Assembly (NCBI RefSeq): GCF_902167145.1
Contig: NC_050098.1
Location: 136,226,207-136,290,206, forward strand
Reading direction: 5' to 3'
Length of the DNA stretch: 64,000 nt
From: Zea mays
Lineage: Eukaryota; Streptophyta; Magnoliopsida; Poales; Poaceae
Shown here: positions 21,957 through 31,382 of the stretch, one piece after another
Layout: each line of letters opens with the position of its first letter
Position numbering within the stretch: position 1 is the first letter of the stretch
The notes under the pieces: generated by a model
Seen by the model: only the letters and a program-made list of their open reading frames with translations
Database searches by the model: none
What the model was told of the DNA's origin: nothing
Translations under genes and position numbers: made by a program

Positions 21957-24122
21957 AATTCTCGTACTACGTCGCCGCCACTTTCTTGTATTGTGTGTCG
22001 GGATTAATAAAAGTTGTCGGCCGCCGGAGTAATGACGATGTGTGCGAAAACAAAATTCTATTTCGGTCGCCCGTCCCCTGAATTCAGATGGGCTGTTTTT
22101 GTCTCTCATGTTTGCAGTTGGAGTAAAGTGCACTACTCCGAGGACGTGACTTGGTGGCTCCCACACAAACAGTTACGCATGTGACACATATCACCACACT
22201 TGTATGTATGTTTGGCATGAATCTATACTTTGCTAGAATCGTTATAGATTTAAATTATGTTAAAAAACATTCCATATAATAAATTAGAATGGCTCTAGAT
22301 ACCGTTTGCCTATTAGACTAAACATGTGTAAGCCCCTGCCAGGATTTCACTTCTATCCACCCGTCTATCAATATAGCAAAACTTAGCCCTATCAATATAA
22401 CATAAGTTAGTCTATTATATCTAAATTTGTTTTCCTAGGTTTTCAAGCCCCTACTCCGCAGATTGCAGTACCAAAAGAACACTCGATTCAAGAGGACATT
22501 GTGGCTTTGTGGGCAAACAACATTTTCACGAGCCATAGTCCAGCAGGTGGTAGTGGTTACAATTTGAACCACCCAAATGCGTGGATATTAGTGCTGTGAG
22601 TATTTATGAGCACTTGGACTTGTATGACTTCGAATCACTAATAGAACTTGGACTTGTATTTGAATGATGTTGAATTTGAACCATCCAAATACTTTGCTAG
22701 AATCGTTATAAATTTAAATTATGTCAAAAACATTCTAGATAATAAATTAGAATGTCTCTACGATATCGTTTGCCTAGTAGACTGTAAAACCCAAAAATCT
22801 TATTTTTGGAATTTAGTAAAATTATCCAAAGATTTTGAATTGAAATATATTACTTTCCATAGGACAAAAAAATGTTTTCTAATAAAAGGTTGAATAAAGA
22901 GATCCTCATATGAATTAAGTTACCCCTTTTGAACTATATAAGTACTCTATAAAGCTTTTAAGTCAAAGCATTTCTTATTAAAGGATGTATACTAGAAATT
23001 ATTTTCTATTAGAATAAATAAGAATGTTGGGCTTGTGAATGGACCCTTAGATTTGACTACACAAAATAATTTCTTAAAGTAAGTATTGTATGTAGGGCAT
23101 TTTACCTAATGGATAAATCAAATGATATAAAATATAAATATATATTGCATATCATGCTGAACTTATTGATTGTGCATTTTTGAATTCAAGTTATAAATCC
23201 AAATTGGAATTTAATTTTGAATTGGAAAATAAAACAGAAATTAGAAATAACTGAAAAAAGAAAAGAAGAACTTACCCTGAGCTTGGGCTGAAAGCCACGT
23301 TTCTAGACCAACTCGCCCTGCCGAGGTCCAGCTCACCTTTCCTCCACAACTGCGCGGCCCACACGGCTAAGCAACATGGCCATTGACACGTGGACCCCAA
23401 CAACTTTTATCATAGAACTCAATTGTTATCCCAAAAGGCACTTCATCGGAGAGGAAAATATTAGAAACCATAAGTATAACCATCATCATAAACGTATCTA
23501 GACAGCATGACGGCGAAGCAACTACACATCTAGCTCCTCCAATTAATTAGCTAAGGGCACCTAATTTCACCTTCATGGTTGCACTGTTATCACAGGTAGT
23601 CTCTCAACGAATAGGTCCTCATGGGAAGTTACTCGGTAAACAGTCGAGCCTGCTTTAGTGTCACAAGTTCATCATCATATCCAAAATAAATCATTATATG
23701 ATAAATTAATTCTAATAATTTGTTCATTGATTAAAGTAAAGCACTAGAATGATACTGATCATAATAGTCAAATCCCAAAAAGGTAATCAAGGACAGGATA
23801 AACAGAAACTAGGAAATTCTTAGGTTGATCATAGTATACGGGAGCATGAATTATAAAGTGAATAGGACATAATAGGTCAGAGGACACTTGCCTTCACCAA
23901 GCTGCTGTTCAGTGACTTATTCTGTAATTCCCTCAAACTCCACAAATGGGTCGTTATCTATGCGAGTGCAAACATACATTCAATATTCTTGAAACATAAA
24001 GAAGCAGTACACCACACAACAATATAGATCAAAAAATATGCAACGTGACGTGGATGTCCCATCTATGGTAGGGAACGACCTAGAGTACAAGGGCGTCGGC
24101 GGGTCGAAGCTAGGCGGCTCGG
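21957..24122. other. Gene-free region between the two nests
   Basis: AT-rich sequence with no convincing gene. It contains a direct repeat of about 95 bp (22227-22320 and 22691-22783, starting ACTTTGCTAGAATCGTTATA). TGTAAAACCC at 22785 could be the start of an old LTR, but no matching end was found. The left part of a CACTA element may extend into it. Confidence 0.5.
22227..22783. repeat. Direct repeat pair of about 95 bp
   Basis: Copies at 22227-22320 and 22691-22783 share ACTTTGCTAGAATCGTTATA and run on to GTTTGCCTA-TAGACT with scattered substitutions. About 370 bp separate them. Origin unknown. Confidence 0.65.
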
Positions 24123-24239
24123 TCACGCTGGGGCGCGAAGGCTAGCCACGCCGTAACAGGCACAGCCGCGCCGAGGGCGGGCATAGCCGCACCTAGGGCG
24201 GACATAACTGTGTCGGCGGACACAGCTATGCCGAGGGCG

Positions 24240-24349
24240 CCGTAACTCTAGACGTAGCGAACCTAGCATCTCATGCATCGCATCACCGCCAGCCCAATCA
24301 TTATTCTGCTCCTCTTCTACATTCGGATTGGGTACTATTTCACCATTAT
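24240..24349 (-). pseudogene. CACTA (En/Spm) transposase-associated exon, downstream piece
   Basis: On the minus strand, sequence directly left of the Huck-like element reads in frame as an acidic segment ending D-A-M-H-E-M-L-G. It continues the frame of the piece at 58343-58574 once the 34-kb insertion and one ATTAT copy are removed. Below about 24240 it changes into CG-rich repeats (CGCCCTCGG variants) with no resemblance to transposase. It is a broken remnant. Confidence 0.7.
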
Positions 24350-25783
24350 TGTCGGCGTTTCGACCCCGGGGGGTCCCTGGACCAACTAGTAAATTGTCGT
24401 TGCGTGTCCCATCCCAGATGGGTCGGCGTGAGATGGAACACAAGAGGGGAAAAAGGAGGGAACCGCGGCTCGTGTTATCCTGCGCCCAGGGCGGATGCGC
24501 TTGCAGTAGGGGGTTACAAGCGTTCGCGAGGGAGAGAGAGAGCCTGTCCGTCAGCCCGTTCTCCCGCGCGGCCACCTTTTTGTACGAGGGCCCTGGACCT
24601 TCCTTTTATAGATGTAAGGAGAGGGTCCAGGTGTACAATGGGGGTGTAGCAACGTGCTAACGTGTCCGACAGAGAGGAGCCAGAGCCCTATGTACATGCC
24701 GACGTGGCTGTCGGAGAGGTGTTAGTGCCCTGTTCATGTGATGTCGTGGCCGTCGGAGGAGCGTTTGAGCCCTGTAGAAGCATAGCTGTCGGGGCTGTCG
24801 GGCCCTTGCTGACGTCTCCTTGCTTCCGTAGGGGGCTGAGAACCGCCGTCGTCATGGGAGCACGCGGGGTGCCATCATTACTTGTTTACCGAGGCGAGCC
24901 AGATGGGACGCCGGTCTTGTTCCCTGTAGCCTGAGGTTGCTAGGGGTAGGGTAATGATGTACCCCTTTGTAGCGTGGTCGGTCCGAGCCCAAGGTCGGGC
25001 GAGGCGGTGACTCCTCCGAGGTCGAGGCTGAGTTCGAGCCCTGGGGTCGGGCGAGGCGGAGACCGTCTTCCGAGGTCGAGGTTGAGTCCGAGCCCTGGTG
25101 TCAAGCGAGGCGGAGACCGTCTTCCGAGGTCGAGGTTGAGTCCGAGCCCTGGGGTCGGGCGAGGCGGAGACCGTCTTCCGGGTCGAGGTTGAGTCTGAGC
25201 CCTGGGGTCGGTCGAGGCGGAGACCGTCTTCCAAGGTCGAGGCGGGGGCTGAGCCCTAGGGTCGGGCGAGGCGGAGCTTCCTATGGCGCTTGAGGCTGGA
25301 CTTGGCTGTTGTCAGCCTCACCCTAGCGGGTGGCACAGCAGTCGGAGCAGGGCAGGCGGCGCTGTTTTCCTGTCAGGTCAGTCAGTGGAGGGGCGAAATG
25401 ACTGCTGTCACTTCGGCCCTGTCGACTGAGGAACGCGCGTGAGGATAAGGTGTCAGGTGATCCTTGCATTGAATGCTTCTGCGATATGGTCGGTTGGCAT
25501 GGCGATCCGGCCAAGGTTGCTTCACTGCGAAGCCTGCCCGAGCTGGGCCTCGGACGAGTCGAAGGTGCGCCCATTGCTTGAGGAGGCCCTCGGGCGAGGC
25601 GTGAATCCGCCTGGGTCCACTGTTCCTGCCCGAGGCTGGGCTCGGGCGAGGCGAGATCATGTCCCTTGAGTGGACGGAGCCTTGACCTGAATTGCGTCCA
25701 TCAGGCCTTTGCAGCTTGTGCTGATGGTGGTTACCAGCCGAGTTTAGGAGTCTTGGGGGTACCCCTAATTATGGTCCCCGACA
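24350..25783 (-). repeat. 3' LTR of the Huck-like element
   Basis: 1,434 bp. TATA box CTATAAAAGG at 24602-24611. It carries an extra tandem array (25018-25262), which accounts for its being about 214 bp longer than the 5' LTR. Confidence 0.93.
25018..25262. repeat. 54-bp tandem array inside the 3' LTR
   Basis: Four to five units beginning GAGGTCGAGG at 25018, 25072, 25126 and about 25178, each containing GGCGAGGCGGAGACCGTCTT. The 5' LTR has a single unit (about 57786-57835). Confidence 0.9.
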
Positions 25784-25800
25784 GTAGCCCCCGAGCCTCA
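25784..25800 (-). promoter_or_regulatory. Polypurine tract of the Huck-like element
   Basis: The minus strand reads GAGGCTCGGGGGCTAC immediately before the LTR start TGTCGGGG. Confidence 0.8.
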
Positions 25801-27055
25801 AAGGGAGTGTTGGTACTCGCTTGGAGGCTTTATTGCACTATTTTGCAAGGGGACCGGCCTTTCTCGGTTACATTCTGTTCCGGTGGGTGCGCGCGAGCGC
25901 ACCCGCCGGGTGTAGCCCCCGAGGCCTCGGAGGAGTGGTTTGACTCCTCCGAGGTCTTAGTGCCTTTCGTGACGCCTCGACCGGTCTGGTTGTTCCCTCA
26001 TGCGATATGACCGTAGCCCGGGTGCATGGTCAGGTTCCGAGTTCTCGGGCTGGTATGTTGACGCTGTCAATGGTTTGGCCGGAGCTGGGTTTGCGAGAGC
26101 AGCCCCCGAGCCTCTGCACAGAGCGAGAGGACGGTTAAGGACTGACTCGGCTTTTATCATACGCCCCTTCGTCGCCTTTCCGCAAGGAGGATGGGGGAAA
26201 GCGCCATGTTGCCCTCGGAGGGCGCCGAACATGGTGTCTCTAGTGAGTTGCTAACGGGTGATCCGAGTGGACGCCCGTGCCCCGTTCGATAAGGGTCGGC
26301 TAGTGGCCCAGAGGCACGCTCCAAAAGTACATGCAGGTGATTTGCCGGACCCGGTCCCATTTGATAGGGTCCGAGGGCTCGATGCCTCCCTCTGATGGGA
26401 TTCCGTTACAGAATCGCTCCTGTCGGTCTCGGAAATGTCCTAGGGTACCTCGGGAGCGTAGCCCGAGCCTCGGCCATGTATCGGACGTACCTAGAGTCAC
26501 CCCTCGCTCTGCGTGTTCTGAGGCGGCTGTCGAACCCTTCGGGGGGCCAGCCTTCGAACCCCTGATCAGTAGTGGGCGCGGAGCCCGAGTGGCCTGAGGC
26601 GGCTGTCGAACCCTTCCGAGGGGCCAGCCTTCGAACCTCTGACCAGTAGTGGGCGCGGAGCCCGAGTGCTCTGAGGCGGCTGTCGAACCCTTCCGGAGGG
26701 CCAGCCTTCGAACCTCTAATCAGTAATGAGCCTGAAGCTCGGGTGCTTTGGGGCGGCTGTCGAACCCTTCTGAGGGGCCAGCCTTCGAACCCCTGATCAG
26801 TAGGAGGGCTCGGGGCCCGCTTCCTTCGTGGAGAAGGATCCCTTTCGGAGTATCCCCTTTCCCGGTCCCTGTAGCAAGAGAGAGAAAGGGGAAGAGGAAA
26901 ATGATACGAAATTGAACGATGTGGCGCACCTTTTTTGACGCGGTCATTATGGCAGAGGTGAAGCGTCGCCTGCTTCGCTTGCCAAAGGTGTCGCCTGCCC
27001 TGCCGCGGAGTTAATGCGACGGGACGAGTGGTTCGCGGGGCAGCCGTTGTGCGAG
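25801..27055 (-). other. 3' non-coding part of the Huck-like element (left portion)
   Basis: GC-rich sequence between the polypurine tract and the Tekay-like insertion. It contains a tandem array at 26520-26815. I see no protein with a recognisable domain on either strand. Confidence 0.7.
26520..26815. repeat. 76-77-bp tandem array, about four units
   Basis: Units start at 26520, 26596, 26673 and 26750, each with GGCGGCTGTCGAACCCTTC followed by GCCAGCCTTCGAAC. It lies in the 3' untranslated part of the Huck-like element. Confidence 0.92.
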
Positions 27056-27499
27056 TGTAACGCCCCGAATTTTGCAGTTGAATTTTTTCTTTTCTTTACT
27101 CGCCAAATTCGGGTGTTACCTTTTCTTTTTCTTTTTCCCTTCGCTAAACCTTGACCTTTTCCAAAGTTCTAGCGGGATTCGGTTTGGAATTCCCGTGTAA
27201 GAAAAACCCTAAATACTTTATGTTGTTTGATGCACCATGCCGAACCTTGCATTTCTTTTGATTGCTTTGAAAGCGCAAATGCATTCATGTAGAAAGATCG
27301 GATTTCGAAAATGAGGAGAAGATCTTTTCTTTCTTTTTTCTCTCTCTCTTTCTCTCTCCTCTTTTTCTCTCTCTCCCGCGCCGTGGGCCGACCCCGGCCG
27401 GCCCAGCCGCCCCTGGCGCCCCCTCTTGGGCCCAAAAAGGCCCAACCGCCCCCCACCTCCCCTTTTTCCCTAAACCCTCTCCCTCTCCCTCTCATTTTC

Positions 27500-27895
27500 C
27501 CTCTCTCATTCCCTCCCTAGCCGCCGCCCCTACCCGCCCCCTGCCCTAGCGCCGCCCCTGCCCTAGCGCCGTCGCCCTCGCTGCCGGCCGCCCCTCGCCG
27601 TCGGCCGCCCATCGCCGGTGAGCCCCCCCTTCTCCCTCCTCCCTCCCTCCCCCCTCCCCCTCCTCTCGCCCCCAGCCGGCCCTTGGCCGTGCCCCCAGCC
27701 GGCCCTTGGCCGCGCCCCCAGCCGCCCCGGCCGTGCCCCCCAGCCGGCCGCTGGCCGCCCCCGGCGCGCCCCTGGCCGCGCTCGGCCGCCCGCCCTCGGC
27801 CGCCCGCCCCTGGCCGCGCTCGGCCGCCCGCCCTGGCCGCGCCCCCTGCGCAGGGCCGGTTCAACCGCCCCTAGGGCCGGTTCAACCGCCCCCCC
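27500..27895. repeat. GC-rich GGCCG/GCCGCC simple-sequence tract in the LTR
   Basis: Low-complexity Pro/Arg/Ala-coding sequence in every frame. The matching tract in the 3' LTR (36440-36750) is about 60 bp shorter. The potential splice donor CCG|GTGAGC lies at 27616/27617. Confidence 0.85.
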
Positions 27896-28322
27896 CCCTC
27901 TGTTTTTTTATTTTTTTTTTATTATTTTATTTTATTTACTTTCTGTGCTCATAGCTATTTTATTTTAGGTAGGCTAATCATTGTTCATGCCATTGAAATA
28001 GGAAGTTTAATTTAAAATTCCGTTATGCTAGTTGATTCATGTAGTTAATTGTTTACCTCGTGCAATGTTGATCAACTTAAAATGATTAGGTTTCCATTAG
28101 TGTATATGTAACAGAATTCTTTTGTTAAGAACCAATTGTAATTGATCATTAGTGCATAAGATTTAACCCCCTGCGAGACCCTTTCCCGTTTCTTTCTAAC
28201 CATAACAAATGCGATATCGAATGTCATACTTGATGCATACTCACTTTATTTGTTCCCTTGTATGGTGTACTGTTCTTTTGTATTAAATGTGGATGGATGT
28301 ATGTATGTTTGCAATCGCATAG

Positions 28323-29453
28323 AGAACGATCCGGTCGAAGAGCCCGAGGAATTCGCAGGAGAAGCCCCTGAGCAGCAGTCGGTTGGTGGAGGCAAGTGTC
28401 CTTTGACCTATCTCTGTCCTATTCATTATTTAATTCACCTCCCGCTTACACATTTATGCCTAAGGATTGACTAGCTTTTGTTATCCATGTCCTTGTTTAC
28501 CTATCTGGGTTGGATTATTACTGTTTAGCTTTATGCTATTGCTCAAACTCTAATCAATGAACATGATGTGGTTATCTATGATACGTTGTTTTCCCGTTCC
28601 TATTTATGATTATACTTGTGGTCTTCAAGGGGGCTCGAGCGGTTTCTCGAGTGCCTCTCCGTAAGGACCTGTTCTATGGATGACCGCCCGGGAAAACAGT
28701 GCAACCATGAGGGTGGAATGGGGTGCCCTTAGCTGAATAATTAGAGGATCCGGGATGTAGTTCACTTAGCTGTCGTGCCGTCAATGGGGCTCGGTGTATG
28801 CGGCTCGCTCTGCCAAGTTTGGGTTCGCCCCTTGGGGAGGAGTGCGGTGCATTTAGGAAACCTAACGGGTGGCTACAGCCCCGGGGAATCTTTGTAAAGG
28901 CTACGTAGTGAAACCCTGCCTATTCACCTTGGTAGTGTTTAAGGGTTTGATCGGCCCGAGGCAAGAGGGAATCACGGCTTGTGGGTAAAGTGCACAACCT
29001 CTGCAGAGTGTTATGAAACTGATATATCAGCCGTGCTCGCGGTTATGAGCGGCCAAGGGAGCTCCAGAGATTAGTGATACTTGATCAGAGATACTTTGGT
29101 ACAGGTGACAATGAGATTGATGGTTCTGATTACGATTATGGTATTGGTAAGTGGTATTCTTTCCGTTTGGAAAGGATACATTGGGCTAATAACTTGGGTT
29201 AATGTTAAAACCTGGCTTTCTACTAGTAAGTAATAACCTGACCAACTAAAAGCAACTGCTTGACTTATCCCCACATAAAGCTAGTCCACTACAGCCAAAC
29301 AGGATACTTGCTGAGTATGTTGATGTGTACTCACCCTTGCTCTACCCACCAAACCCCCCCCCCCTAGGTTGTCAGCATTGCAACCACTGCTCAGGCGAAG
29401 ATGAAGCTGTGGAAGGAGACTTCCAGGAGTTCCAAGACTACGACGAGTTCTAG
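28323..29453 (+). other. Exon-like acidic mini-gene inside the 5' LTR
   Basis: Three blocks join in one frame. Block A is 28323-28391, after an AG and before a GC donor (GGAG|GCAAGT). Block B is 29105-29146, after GGTACAG and before GTAAGT. Block C is 29368-29453, after CCCCTAG and ending in TAG. The encoded peptide is strongly acidic: E-N-D-P-V-E-E-P-E-E, then G-D-N-E-I-D-G-S-D-Y-D, then a C-x2-C-x2-C segment, ending F-Q-D-Y-D-E-F. An upstream donor at 27616/27617 would join in phase, but I see no ATG in that frame, so the start is unknown. The same blocks occur in the 3' LTR. Confidence 0.45.
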
Positions 29454-29712
29454 GTTTCGGTTAGCGGCAACCCCCAGTCGGCTGCCTGTGAAGGCCGTGT
29501 TATCTACGTTTCTTTTCCGCACTTTGATTTATTGTAAGAACTATATGGACGTCTCAGACGTATGATGTAATCGACTATTTCCCTTATTAATACTATTTTG
29601 AGCACTGTGTGATGATGTCCATATTATGTAACTGCTGTGTACGTGAATAACTGATCCTGGCACGTACATGGTTCGCATTCGGTTTGCCTTCTAAAACCGG
29701 GTGTGACATAAG

Positions 29713-29725
29713 TGGTATCAAAGTC
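29713..29725 (+). promoter_or_regulatory. Primer-binding site of the Tekay-like element
   Basis: TGGTATCAAAGTC four bases after the 5' LTR, a variant of the initiator-Met primer site TGGTATCAGAGC with two changes. Confidence 0.75.
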
Positions 29726-29963
29726 GTGCTGACTGTAGGACCGCTAACCTAGAGTAGAATGGTCGTCCTAAGGACTATAGACCTCTGTCTCTGCCTTGAC
29801 TTTGATATCCCTTCAAAAGTTGGTCCTACCGACCAAACCTATGTTTTACTATATATTATACCTTGCTAAAAAAATTGTGTTTCATTCTGATCCTTCATTT
29901 ACTTATTACTTGCTGGTCATATTAATTCTGTTCTCACCCTTTTGCTTGCGATGTCTTTTGTAG

Positions 29964-30977
29964 ATGGCTCGACTTAGACACACTGCACGAAAGTCAGTCA
30001 TCCCCTTCTTACCCTCCCGCCTTGCTGAGCGTCCGCTTCGCCGTCCCGTGGCCGGACAGTCCAGCCACTTGGAGAGACTACACCACCGCCTGTGTGAGGA
30101 GCAGGAGCGTCGACGACAGGAGCAGCAGAGCTCTTCCTTCTCGCTCCACCAGGAGATAGAGTCTGTGAGGAGCTGCTCCCCTGTGCTTCCTCTGGAGCCG
30201 CCCCCTGCACCACCACTGGGCGCCCCAGCTTCTGGAGTGGCTGCTGGAGGAGACCCAGACGACGGAGATGGCGACGACAGCTCGAGCCACGACACCGACT
30301 TCTCTGCTAACCCTGAGCCGGAAGGATGGGTTGCTCGACCCATCACTCGCGACGCTGCTCGCGGGTGTCACTTCCATGATGCGCTCGACACCCTGTTACG
30401 TCGGGCATTTGACCGGCATACTTGGTCCGTCGAGTATCGCTGTGTGGTCTACCAGCATAGTCGCGGGGTCTACCCGGACCGCTGGGAGGCGACTTGCTTG
30501 GTGCGCTGCCCGGAGAACAGTCTCCAGGGTGCAGAGGCCTGTTCAGAGCACTATTCTATCTCTGAACGGGACTCAGCTGAGGCAGCCATGCAAGATGCTG
30601 CACGGCGTGCGCTTTCGCACTACTGCTCGGTTTTCGGTGGGGCAGCTGATGGTCTTGACCTGAAGTATTACCCCCGCCGTTCATCTGGCAGCACAGGAGG
30701 CGTGATTGTCTCACCTGTCGGTGAGGGCAATCCTAGGTTGAGCAGCACAGTCAACCTAGCCGCCGTGCTAAACACGGAGCTGGACCATGCATTAGACGAG
30801 CTGAGTAGGGCTCGTGCTGAGATCGCCCTGCTGCGGGCTGAGCGCGCGGAACGTCGTTATTTGGATGGTGGTTCCCCCGCTCCCGTTGGGACTCAACACC
30901 TGTACCGCTCACCTCAGCGTGGACACCAGTCTTATGGCAATCCCGACTGCAAGACCAAGATAACTCTAGAACCATAG
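29964..30977 (+). CDS. Extra ORF upstream of gag (unknown function)
   Basis: 337 codons from ATG 29964 to TAG 30975-30977, between the primer site and gag. The N-terminus (1-60) is Arg-rich. Residues 60-125 are a Pro/Ser/acidic linker. Residues about 125-220 form a compact-looking domain with three probable beta-strands (Y-R-C-V-V-Y-Q; W-E-A-T-C-L-V; E-H-Y-S-I-S) followed by an Ala-rich helix (S-A-E-A-A-M-Q-D-A-A-R-R-A-L), an order reminiscent of double-stranded-RNA-binding domains. Residues about 265-300 are a heptad-like coiled coil (L-D-H-A-L-D-E-L...A-L-L-R-A-E-R-A). No gag, protease or known pol motif. The ATG directly follows CTTTTGTAG, a candidate splice acceptor. The ORF is open although pol is mutated. 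The fold is inferred, not established. Confidence 0.75.
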   Translation: MARLRHTARKSVIPFLPSRLAERPLRRPVAGQSSHLERLHHRLCEEQERRRQEQQSSSFSLHQEIESVRSCSPVLPLEPPPAPPLGAPASGVAAGGDPDDGDGDDSSSHDTDFSANPEPEGWVARPITRDAARGCHFHDALDTLLRRAFDRHTWSVEYRCVVYQHSRGVYPDRWEATCLVRCPENSLQGAEACSEHYSISERDSAEAAMQDAARRALSHYCSVFGGAADGLDLKYYPRRSSGSTGGVIVSPVGEGNPRLSSTVNLAAVLNTELDHALDELSRARAEIALLRAERAERRYLDGGSPAPVGTQHLYRSPQRGHQSYGNPDCKTKITLEP

Positions 30978-31382
30978 ATCGTTAGAGTTGGATCTTGTAA
31001 TTAATACGAAATATATATACATAGAAGCTTCAGTCTTAGTGTTAGTCTCGCTCTTAGTTAGTCTTAGTTAGACAGGGTAGTTTGCTATATCCTGTGCATT
31101 TATGTTTGTCATGATGAGCTATGTTTGGTTTGGATCTTTGTAATGATTGTCACCAGAGTGTGGGTATCCCCTGCATTTTGGTTTACCTATTATGTTAATA
31201 AAGTTAGTTATATAGTTGGGAAACCCCTTATTCCACTCTCCTCTTTATCTGAGAAGCTGTGTGGTCTGTGTTGGAGATCAGTGAAGATGCTCACCTGCTC
31301 AGTGCTGTTGAAGAATTCTCTTCTCTTCTCTTATGCTGCAAGATTTGCCAGATCAGTTCTGATGTGTGGTTGCATTCTGCAG
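30978..31382 (+). other. Spacer between the extra ORF and gag
   Basis: AT-rich, with repeated TTAGTTAGTCTTAG-like segments and TC/TG-rich sequence leading to GCATTCTGCAG directly before the gag ATG. The gag frame is open upstream to 31125, but that part lacks gag-like composition. Confidence 0.6.

Larger units (their letters stand above)
27056..29708 (+). repeat. 5' LTR of the Tekay-like element
   Basis: 2,653 bp. It contains a CT-rich leader, a very GC-rich GGCCG-repeat stretch (27500-27895), and exon-like blocks with splice signals at 28323-28391, 29105-29146 and 29368-29453. It is longer than the 3' LTR mainly because of an extra CTCGGCCGCC-type duplication near 27780-27840. Confidence 0.93.

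Noticed and set aside
22785..24100. Possible solo LTR starting TGTAAAACCC
   Set aside because: No matching GGGTTTTACA-type end or 5-bp duplication could be found.
24970..25234. Arg/Pro-rich ORFs on both strands
   Set aside because: They are the 54-bp tandem array translated.
27311..27968. Pro/Arg/Ser-rich ORFs in the Tekay-like LTR, and their copies at 36231-36869
   Set aside because: Low-complexity GC-rich tract open in several frames, with length changes between the two LTRs that shift the frame.
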